Positions 51,078 through 61,760 of a stretch of DNA of 64,000 nt are shown here, one piece after another. The stretch is from Whalleya microplaca (taxonomy: Eukaryota > Ascomycota > Sordariomycetes > Xylariales > Xylariaceae): positions 682,001-746,000 of the forward strand of contig MU385728.1 in assembly GCA_022497155.1 (NCBI GenBank), in the 5' to 3' direction. The stretch's first letter is position 1. The number at the start of each line of letters is the position of its first letter. Both the position numbers and the translations under genes were made by a program. The notes beneath the pieces are model-generated. The model was not told the origin of the DNA, ran no database searches, and saw only the letters and a list, made by a program, of their open reading frames with translations.

Positions 51078-52693
51078 ATGGATCCCTCGCGCATAGTATC
51101 CAGCTTTTTATCATGCATATACATAGTTACTACGATATCTAAGTCCCTTGACACCTTTCTCGAAGACTCCCAAATAGGCCCTCAGCCTAAGACGAATTAT
51201 TCTCACGGATCTTCAGAACTTTGGATATCCTTACAGCGCCAGATGACGCAACTACGAAATGAATTGTATGGAGTGTCATATACACCCATCTTTTATTCTG
51301 TTTCTGGTTATTTTTAATTAATTACATGAGCTTACAATTAGTTATACAGAGAAAACAATGGATGGAAATGTGCCGACCGTGACGAATTGCCTGATTTCGT
51401 CGCACGCCTCAAGCAGGAAACCTCTAAGCTAGAAGAAGAAATTCGAAGGCGTCGCGTCATTCGGAATACGTTGAAACCGGCAAAACCTTCCCCAGGGCCG
51501 TTTCCGCTTCCATCGAATTGGAAACCGAACCCACAGCAGCGCACAAAGTATCAGCCGGACTCTGACTCGCCCCGACTCATACTTCCTCTTCAACTTCAAT
51601 ACCTCCGTTACAATAGACCATCGGTAGTCTTAGTACATTGGCCTTCACAGCAATCCTTGCGTCTCGATGATGGCTATGGAAAAGGAAAGACGTACACTGT
51701 GTTCTTGGATATAAGCGATATAGATACACGCAAGAGGCCTCGCAGCGAGTCACGATTGGACACTGAAGTCGAACCTCCGAACATTCATGGGCTAGACCGC
51801 ACGTGGAAAGCGTTCCCTGATTTAAACAGTACACCTGGTGTGGTTGCCTGTTTCCCTAAATATGAGGGGCCTAGATATGAGTGGCCTAGATATAAGGTGG
51901 TTCACTGTGCCTGGGCCGAGGTTAGGGAGGACAACCTGTCGCCTATCAGGAACTTCACCACTGGCAACATTGCTGCTAAGAGCATACCAAAAAGTACACT
52001 GATGCTAAAGGAAATGCCGTGCTCGAACCCCCCAACGAAGTCTGAGCCGTCCCTTTCCTACGGTTTGACGTCTACGGAATTTGGCATGGATTCCAATACA
52101 AGAACGAGGTCTCTGATTCTTCGCCTAGACTACGCTGCTCATGAAACATTGCAAACGACACGAAAACTACTGGAGCAACCGGCTAATCGCCTGACTTACA
52201 ATGCTCGGCAAATTTCCACTCTTGGAAGCATTCTGCTGGGTGGTATAGCGACTGTGACTGTGGTGAGCTTCGATCGCAGAGAAAGTAAGTAAAGCCTGCC
52301 AGAACCTTGCAGATAGATACTGAGCATTCAGTTTGTTGTTATAGTACTAGGAACGTCGACTCAGGCGGAGAATCCTTTGGGACGAGTTTTCTTCGCGCCA
52401 TTACATGCCCAAACCTCTTCACGTACGTGATAGCTCTTAGCGCATACGGAGCTATAGGGCTGTACTATGCTATTTGGATACAAGCACATTCTGCATATCA
52501 GACATCATTAGTGACAGCTACCTATCGGTTGTCGGCAATAACCGTAATATGCGGTTCCATCCTTGTTGGTCATATTGTCGGACTGCGGGAGATGGTAGAT
52601 GCGCTGATGATCGGAGGTTATATTTGTCTATTACTTGGGATATCAGTTGGCTGGATCGCTCGCATCCACTACCTTCATTCTTCTAGTCTGTAA
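51078..52693 (+). CDS. Membrane protein with helical N-terminus, unknown function
   Basis: Exons 51078-51265, 51350-52284 and 52332-52693 give 494 aa; an alternative second intron (52289-52344) gives 491 aa in the same frame. The N-terminus MDPSRIVSSFLSCIYIVTT resembles the amphipathic start of helical domains found at the N-termini of fungal NLR-like and signalling proteins. A coiled coil follows (LKQETSKLEEEIRRRRVIRN), then a Pro/Arg-rich linker and a beta-rich region. Four membrane helices lie near the C-terminus: LGSILLGGIATVTVVSF, FTYVIALSAYGAIGLYYAIW, LSAITVICGSILVGHIVG and ALMIGGYICLLLGISVGWIA. I do not recognise the family. It lies only 160 bases from the RIP-mutated block and is still intact. 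Low-level similarity to NLR N-termini is a guess. Confidence 0.6.
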
Positions 52694-54385
52694 CATCGAG
52701 GCACATGTCCCCTATCAAATGGGAGTGCTGACTGAGTGTGTTGGGTGATGGAAGTGAGCGGAGGGGAACTCCATTTTCCTAAGGTTTCAGGAGAACAGAT
52801 TTTCTATAAGACCTGTATGTTAGGTTCTTTTCCACAGTTCGTTTAGCTAGTGTGGACATAGCCACGCCGATTTCTTTAATTAAACAGTACTTCCCTTACA
52901 CTTTATATATCATCATTTATTTTAACATTAATTTATAAATAGTAATATTTATTAGCGTTAATTATTATGTTACGCTATAATTAAAAGGTGTTATAAAATA
53001 AATAAATAACACATAAGTTTAATATATAAAATTATAATGCCACCTTTTAATATTTATTTATATAAACTCGCTTATATATTTAAGTTTTATATAGTTAATT
53101 ATACGATATATAAGAGTTAAACACTTAAATATATAACTTATTTATTTTCTTTATAATATTTTATTCGTTATTCACTCATTTTTCCTTACATTTATTATCC
53201 GTGCGTAAACTGCTATTAATAGCTGCGTAAATATATCACTACATTTATTAATAACGTTAAATATTTAACTTAAATTATTAAAATATTAAAAGGGCGGTTT
53301 AAGTAAAAATTACTACTTTTCACTTAATTTAATGCCACTTATAATACCGTTACGTTTAATCGTAACTTTTAAATACCCGTATACGGCAAAAATACCGTTA
53401 GAAATACTATCGGTTGCTAATTTATAACGGCATAAAAAGGCTAAACTACTAAATATTAAGCCACTCCCGAAACTAAATATAGCCGGAAAAAATATTATTA
53501 ACGCTTTTAATATAAAATTTTTTATATAAAATATAATTAATAAATATTACGTTAAAATCGAACGAAAAACTAAAATATAAAAAAAAGTTATTATTAAATT
53601 AGCTATAATATTAAATAACTTTATTTGTTTTTTTAAAAAAAATAATTTAATAAGCTACCGAAAATTAATTAAAAACTATATTAAGACTTTCGGGTAATAT
53701 TTAAATGTTTTAATATATACTTAATCCGGAAAATAACTTATAATATTTTTCCGCCCGGCTAATATTTAAGTAAAAACCGATACTATAGGTATAAAGTCCC
53801 GGAATATTACTTTTACCTTATATATTAAAGCTATTAAATAAAAAGCTAAATTAAATAAATTAATATAAGCACTTAAAGCTAATAAACGTTAAGCTTTTAA
53901 TACTTAAGTTTTAATAGTTTTTAATAAAACGTTTATTTATTAGCCGATATTAAAATCCGATACTTACGTGTTAATTTAATTACTATAGTCCGAATTAGCC
54001 TTCCGACCCTTATTATATATAATAAAAATAGCGTTATTTAATTAATTAAAATTACCCCCGGGAGCTTTTTAAAATATATACTTTATAAAAACGGGATAAG
54101 CGATTAAAGCGGCAGACTTAAATATTAGGAATTAACTATTAAAAAAAACAGTTATTAAAAATACCTTAAAAACTATATTAATCGATATTTTAAAAAAATA
54201 AATCGTTTATATAATACTTAAAGTTCCGGCTTTTATAATAAACTTATTTATTAAAAAATCCTTTATAATTATTACCGAAATAATAGCTAAAAAAGCTAAA
54301 TTTTAAGCCGGCTTTATACCGGTAAATATATATATATCGAAAAATAAAGTAAATTTACTTACCGTAATTATTATATAAATAGTGT

Positions 54386-54899
54386 TATAAATCCACTTAA
54401 TTTTATGACTTAATTAGCTTAATTTTAGCTTAAAGTAATAAAGCTTAAAAATTAATGCACGGATTTCGCAACTGTTTAAATAAAGTGAGGTAGCCATTAT
54501 ATAAAATACTTACGCACTTCCCGTAGTTTTAAATCTCCAGCTTTATTACATTATATTAATTAAGTAAAAGGTATAACTATTATTATTATAACTAGTTCCC
54601 GTGACAAGTAATAGCTTTTAAAGAAAAGGTTAAGAAATTTAGGCTATTTTTATTATAAATTCACTTAACTTAATTTTATTACCTAATTAACCTAATTAGC
54701 TTAATCTTAGCCTAGGGTAATAAAGCTTAAAATCGCCTGGAATTAATGCACGGATTTCGCAGCTGCTTAAGTAAAGTGGGGTAGCCATTATATAAAATAC
54801 CTACGCACTTCCCGTAGTTTTAAATCTCTAGCTTTATTACATTATATTAATTAAGTAAAAGGTGTGACTTATCACCATTATAGCTAGTTTTTATGACAA
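54386..54899. repeat. Tandem pair of ~240-bp repeats
   Basis: Copy 1 (about 54386-54607) and copy 2 (about 54650-54899) are in the same orientation. They share AATGCACGGATTTCGCA, TAGCCATTATATAAAATAC and ACGCACTTCCCGTAGTTTTA. Differences are mainly transitions plus a small insertion in copy 2. They may be solo LTRs or a small MITE. Confidence 0.7.
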
Positions 54900-56550
54900 T
54901 TTTTTATAAGCGATATAGCTAAAAAAATCGAAAAATAAGCCTATATTATACGTTATAACCTTAAATATTAAACTTATTATTTAATTAAATATTATATTAA
55001 AAAATAATTATATAAAAATTATAAATAAAAATTAAACTAATACGAATTAATAATATAAAAAATGTGTTAATAATTTCCGAAATATATTAATTATTATAGC
55101 TTTTTTTTAGCAAACTATAAAGATTACTTTTATAAACCTCGTAAAGTTAACGGATCGGTAATTTCCTTAAGGTAAGCTAAGCTTAAAGTTATTAAAAAAA
55201 TAGGCAATTTATAATATTTAGCTAAAAACGCTTTTATAAAAGCTAAAGCTCCGGTATTATTATTAAATAAAAATCTTTTATTATGTTAGAAATAATAAGG
55301 TAAAAATAATAAATAATAAGCTTTTTTTTAAAAGCTACGTTTTTTATTACTGTTATTATTTTTACCTTTAAATTATTATTAAATAACTCGGGGAAAAAAC
55401 GTAATAAAAGATATTATAATTACCCCCGTTTTATTACTTTAAATTCTTAAGTAAAAACTTAAATAAAAGCCTAAAGTAATATTTATAGCGAAATTTAAAA
55501 AAGTTATTAAAAGATTAAAAGCTAAAACTACGGTTAAATAAGTTATAAAAAAGTTTTAAAATTAATAAAACTTAAATATAATATTTTTACTTAAAATTAA
55601 TATTTAAACGCTAAATATATTATAAGCTTATATCGGTTAAAATTATTAATATAATAATATATAATATTAATAAAATATAGTTTATATATTATAATAAAGT
55701 AAAGGGATTACGGGTATTAATAATAGTTTAAAAGCCATTAAAAGCCCCTTAAAGCCACGTTATAAAGTATTTTATAAAATATTTATAAGATATTTTATAA
55801 GGTATTTATAAAGTACTTTATAAGGTAATTTATAATAAATTATATACTTATATTTAGCTAACTTTTTTTCTTATATTTTTTTTACTTTTTAATAATAAAT
55901 ATTACTAAATAGTTATATAATTATATATAAATAGCTTTAATAACTATATATATTTATTTTTAACTTAATATATTTCACTTTTGCTTTACTTTAATACTTT
56001 GTTTTAAGACATTTAGCTCCCCTAAACAAGCCTCGACTTTTTTGCCTTTTAATTAATCGAGAAAAACAGTCCTTTTTATTATACCACAAGTTACGGAGGC
56101 ATAGAATTTACCAGCAATAGCCACTTAAAATATATTTATTATTAAATTTACTTTATTTTAATCCGATAAATCGCATGCGGATTATTTCATTTTATCCGAT
56201 AGCCATTTTTTTCTTATATAAATTAAATTAAGCTATATAATTAATAATTAGCTAGCTATTTTTATTTATATTATATTTACGTTACTTATTACTTATAATT
56301 TATAAATTTTCTTTTTATATATTAAAAACATAAAGCGCGATAATACTAGAGATACTAAACTGTATATTTTTATATATAAACCTGTCCATTTTATATAGGC
56401 AATAGTAATAAGTTAATTATGCTTGGTATATGGCTAAATATAGCCAGCTATTAACACGTATATAATTTATATAGACGACGATATCGGATAACACCTTTTT
56501 ACACCCTAATACACTTTATTACTTAAATGCCACCTTTAGCAGCAAGGGAG

Positions 56551-56850
56551 GCTGTCAGCTGCTGCTGCTGCTGCTGATAGCTGTGGCTAGCTGACCTGCT
56601 ATCACCTGCTGTCAGCTGCTAGGGAGGCTTACAGGGAGGTCACCTAACCTGACCTGCTGCTGCTAATAGCTGTGGCTATCTGACCTGTTGAAAGCCGTGG
56701 CTAGCTGTGGCTAGCTGACCTGTTGTCACCTGACCTCCTGCAGCTGCAGCTGCTGCTGCTGCTACTGATAGCTGTGGCTAGCTGACCTGTTGTCACCTGA
56801 CCTGACCTGCTGCTGCTGATAGCTGTGGCTAGCTGACCTGTTGAAAGCCG
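56551..56850. repeat. CTG-rich minisatellite, RIP-free
   Basis: Repeated words CTGCTGCTG, TAGCTGTGGCTAGCTGACCTG and GTCACCTGACCTG are arrayed over 300 bases of near-50% GC. This lies in DNA that is otherwise very AT-rich. CpA and TpG are abundant here, so it escaped mutation or was inserted or copied after the last RIP cycle. Confidence 0.85.
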
Positions 56851-58069
56851 TGTATAAGGTCCGTGAAAAACGTGAGGGTGGAGTGAAGTTGATTGAAGAA
56901 TGCAGGACTAGCGCTAATGCTACCTAATAAGTTTTCCTTTTATATGTGGTGTATGTGCTTTAACCACCTGATAACCCCACAACCTGCCATAGTGCTAAAA
57001 TACGAATGCCCTTATTTGTACGCTATCGCCATTTTATAAAATAGCGCCCAAAAATAGGGACCTCTTTTAATAGCTAATATAATAATATATACTTTTATAA
57101 TCTTTTCTTTATATATAATAATAGCTTTATATATATATAATGCCCATTTAAAACGACAACTTTTTAACTCCGCGTATTTTTTTTTTCTCGGGTTTTTACC
57201 TAGTAAATTTATTTAATAAAAACAAGCTTTTATTATATTTAAGTACTTTTTAATTAATAAGTATTTCGGTAAATAGTTAAAGTACTTTATTTTAAACAAT
57301 TAATTTAAGCGAAAGGCATAAACGCTTTAACTTTATAAAATAAAGTCGCATTTAATTTACGTATACTTTTATTAGTTATAGCTTTAAAACCTTTAAATCG
57401 ATTACTATAAAAATAATATCGTTTTATTATTAAATAATTTTATATAAGCTATATTATATAAGCTATAGCTTTTTAAATATTTGTTTTTTAATATTAATAA
57501 CTAAATTATATTATTAGTAAACTTAATTTCCGATTTTAAAATATATATTTTAATATTATAATAAATTAATAATCCGCTTTTTTAATAAACATATATTAAT
57601 ATATTAAAACTTAATTATTTTATACTTTTTTATATATTATATTAAAATAGGGTGTCGAGGTAAAGCGAAAGTAAAATATTAAGTTAAAAATAAATATATA
57701 TTAGTTACTAAAGCTATGTGTATATAACTGTTTAACTATTTAATAATATTTGTGATAAAAAAGTAAAGGAGATATAAAGGAAAAAGTTAGCTAAATATAG
57801 GTATATAATTTACTATAAATTGCCTTATAAAATGCCTTATAAATACCTTATAAAATGCCTTATAATGTGGCTTTAAAGGGCTTTTAATAACTTTTAAACT
57901 GTTATTAATACCCGTAATCCCCTTGCCTCATTATATCCCTCCCTGATTTTTTAGCTAGCGTTTACGTAGCTGAAAAATTAAAAAAAAAAAAAAAAAAAAA
58001 CACGCCTTATACTTGAATGCCTAACCTTTAGATCTAAAAAAAAAAGATTTTTCACCCCAGGGACCTTAA

Positions 58070-58297
58070 GGTAATAGGTTAAATAGCTATAGCTATTAGC
58101 AGTAATAGCAGTAATAAGTTAAGTAATAATAAATTAGCTAGCTATAACTAGTCACGGCTTTTAATAAGTCAGCTAGCTATAGCTAACTACGGCTTTTAAT
58201 AAGTCAAATAGCTATAGCTATTAACAGCAGCAGGTTAAGTGATAATAGGTTAAATAGCTATAGCTATTAGTAGCAGTAGCAGCAGCTAATAGCCTCC
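58070..58297. repeat. RIP-mutated copy of the CTG-rich minisatellite
   Basis: On the complementary strand this reads as the 56551-56850 array with C to T and G to A changes: TAGCTATAGCTA in place of TAGCTGTGGCTA. It sits at the inner end of the right arm of the inverted repeat. Confidence 0.75.
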
Positions 58298-61035
58298 CTT
58301 ATTACTAAAGGTGGCATTTAAATAATAAGGTATATTAAGGTATAAAAAAGTATATAAAAGTGTTATTTAATATCGTCGTTTATATAAATTATATATATAT
58401 TAATAGCTAGCTATATTTAACCATATATTAAATATAATTAGCTTATTACTATTACTTATATAAAATAAACAGGTTTATATATAAAAACATATAATTTAAT
58501 ATTTCTAGTATTATCGCGCTTTATATTCCTAGTATTTTAATATATAAAAAAAAGAAAATTCGTAAATTGTAGGTAATAAGTAACGTAAATATAATATATA
58601 AATAAAGTAATTAACTAGCTATCGATTAAATATATAACTTAGTTCGATTTATATAAAAAATAAGTAGCTATTAGATAAAATCGAAATAAAATAGTTTACG
58701 TGCGAAAATAAGTCTAATAATAAATATACTTTAAATAGCTATTACTAGTAAATTTTATGCTTCCGTAACTTATAATATAAAAAAGGACTATTTTACTCGA
58801 TTAATTAAAAGGTAAGGAAATCGAGGCCTATCCGGAAATAAGCTAAATATATTAAAACAAGGTATCGGGATAAAGCGAAAGTAAAATATCAGGTTAAAAA
58901 TAAGTATATATTAGCTATTAAAGCTATATATATATAATTATCTAACTATTTAATAATATTTATAATAAAAAAGTAAAGGAGATAAAAAAAAAAAGGTCAG
59001 TTAAATATAAGTATATAATTCATTATAAATTGCCTTATAAAATACCCTATGAATACTTTATGAAATGCCTTATAACGTAGCTTTAAAGGGCTTTTAGTAG
59101 CTCCTAAGCTATTATTAATACCCGTAATCCCCTTGCCCTATTACAATATATATAACTATTAAAATTTTAAACTTTTAAAAGAAGCTTTTTTTTTAATGTC
59201 CTAATATCTTAATATTTAATAATGGCGTAATTTTTTAAAATAATAAATTGTTAGTATTATAACTAATATCCGAATATTAATTTACCCGGTAAATAAATTT
59301 AGTTTTTCGGTCGATATAAGTTAATAAAAAATATAAAGTTAATTAGCTTATTTAATTATAGCTATATTATTTTAATTTTTTTATTAGCTACTTAACGTTT
59401 AATAATAAATTTAACTTTTTTTATTATACGTTTTATTTTACCGATAGATTTAAAGTAATTAATAAAAGTATAAATTACGTTCGTATTTTATTTTATAAAC
59501 TTTTTGCAAACTATTTAATTTATAAAATAAAAACTATTATTATAATAAAGGATTTTAAGCTAGCCGAAAATAAATAAAAGGTAAATTTTTTAATAATAAC
59601 GTACTATATTTACTATATATAAAAGAAAGGCTATAATAAATACATATCCCGTAATATAATTAATTATTATTAATATATATTTTATACTATTATAAAATTA
59701 CGGGATAATAAAATCGAGAAAGTTTATTTTTACTAATAATTAAAATATTTAAATTATAATTATTTATAATATAGTTTACGGGAGCTTAATTAAATAAATT
59801 TAGTAGTTTTTATAAATTATAATATAGTTTTTATAATTTTTAACTCGCGCGAGTTAATATAATATATTACGTAAGCGAAATAAAGTTATAATAAATATAT
59901 AATATCTATAATAATTATAAGCTTATTATAATATATAAAGTATTTCGCTTTTCGCTATATATAAAGCTAGCTTACTAATATACTTTATATAATAAAGTTT
60001 CCTTTTATATATAATATAATATATTACGGTTTTTTATATTTAGCGCTAATAATTTTAGCTATAATAAAAAATGCCCGGGTTATTTTTTAAAAAAAGTTAA
60101 TAATATTACTATATTAATTTTATAATTTATTATTTATTTCGGGTTTTATAATAAGGGAAAAAACTTTCGCGTATATATAAAATAAAATATCTATAAGCTT
60201 AATTTATACTACCTTTATTAATATTTTTAAAAGCTCGGTATTTATATATATAAAATTTTCCGACTATTTAATTAGCAAACGAAATAAACTATTTATTATA
60301 CCTATAAATTTAAACTTTTTAAAATAATGTTTAATTATAATATTATATTAAAAAAATTTAATAACTTAATAAGCAAGCTTTTTTTTAGTTTATTACTTAT
60401 ATATAAAAAAACTAAAAAAGCTTTATAATTTATATAAATTATTATTAAATATTTCGATAATAAAATAAGCTAACGCGTTTTTTTAAAGCCCGAAATATAC
60501 TTATAGCTTTATTTTTATAATAAAGTAATATATCTCGCAATTAATAAAATAATAAAATATAAATATAATAAAATTTACTAGCTTAATATTTTAGTCGGTA
60601 ATTTTAATACTTACCGGAAAGTCTGGAATTTATATTAAAATAGCTCCTATATTAAAGTTTAAAATATTTGCTATAATATAATATTAATATTTAAATAATA
60701 CGTTTTTATAAATTTTAATTTATACGCTATCGTATATATAATCGAAACTATTTTATTATAAGGTCGATTATTCGAAATTTAACTTTTTTATTTATTGTTT
60801 TTAATTAAAAATCGCATTTTTAAAAGTACGTTTAAGCTTTTTTTTTATATATATTTCCTTTAAAATATATATTTTATTTATTTTATTTAAAATAAACTAT
60901 TTTAAATAAGCTATAAGATATAAAAAAACTTTAATTTTTTAAAAAAAACTTAGGAAAGTTTTTTTTTTATTTAGTAAATTTTTTTTATATTATATATTAA
61001 AGCGGATATAGCTTTTATTTAATTTAAACCCACTC

Positions 61036-61262
61036 ACGTATGGACTACTATAGCTAGAGGCAGAGCTCTAGTATGGGTACCAATTGTATATTTACAGATA
61101 GATGGGGAGGAAAGCTATTTCGGACTATGGGAATTGCTCAGAAAACTTAAGTCGGGTGCCCCGCCGGGCGGTGACCATTCTGCCGTGCCGTTGCCGATTG
61201 ACATACGGGGGTACGTAGCAACAGGTGGTCCGTGCACCACACAGGTACGTACCTCCCGTAAC
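61036..61262. repeat. Unmutated copy of an inverted repeat pair
   Basis: About 230 bases of normal GC (for example GGGTGCCCCGCCGGGCGG) lie in the AT-rich block. The reverse complement recurs at 61530-61760 with almost every difference a transition. It may be a solo LTR. No frame is present. Confidence 0.75.
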
Positions 61263-61529
61263 TAACCCGATAATTTTAAAATTAGGCATAAAAAGTTTTA
61301 TTTTTTTTTAAATAAATAAACTAGTTTATACGTTATTTTCGGAAAATAGTAATTTTTTAAAAACGAATATAAATAATCGAAATCGGGGGTAAAATTTAAA
61401 TAATTATTTATAAAAATAACGAAATTAGCTTTTTATTTAAGATAATAATTAAATATTAAAGGTACTTTTATTAGGTTATTTTTATTTTCGGGATATAAAC
61501 CGAATATTATATTATTAAATTATATATAA

Positions 61530-61760
61530 ATTACGGGAAGTATATATTTATGTGATATACGGACTACCTGTTACTATATATTCCCGTATGTTAATCGGTA
61601 ACGGTACGGCAGAATAGTTACCGCCTAACGGGATACCCGGCTTAAATTTTCTAAGCAATTTCTATAGTCCGAAATAGCTTTTTTCCTTATTTATTTGTAA
61701 ATATATAATTAGTACTTATATTAAAGCTCTGCTTTTAGCTATAATAATTTAAACGTAAAT
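61530..61760. repeat. RIP-mutated partner of the 61036-61262 repeat
   Basis: Complement of the copy above: TATCCCGTTAGGCGG replaces TGCCCCGCCGGGCGG, and TACATAAATATATA-like runs replace GC-rich ones. The change is C to T / G to A throughout. Confidence 0.75.

Larger units (their letters stand above)
55688..59145. repeat. Large inverted repeat around a CTG-rich core
   Basis: The left arm (about 55688-56864) and the right arm (about 58060-59145) are reverse complements over roughly 1.1 kb. Both arms carry the CTG-type array at the inner end and the AATACCCGTAATCCCCTTGCC word at the outer end. A partial third copy of the outer part lies at about 57653-57950, same orientation as the right arm. 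Differences are mostly transitions. The spacer (56865-58059) also contains 150 bases of nearly normal composition at 56865-57010. Confidence 0.75.
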
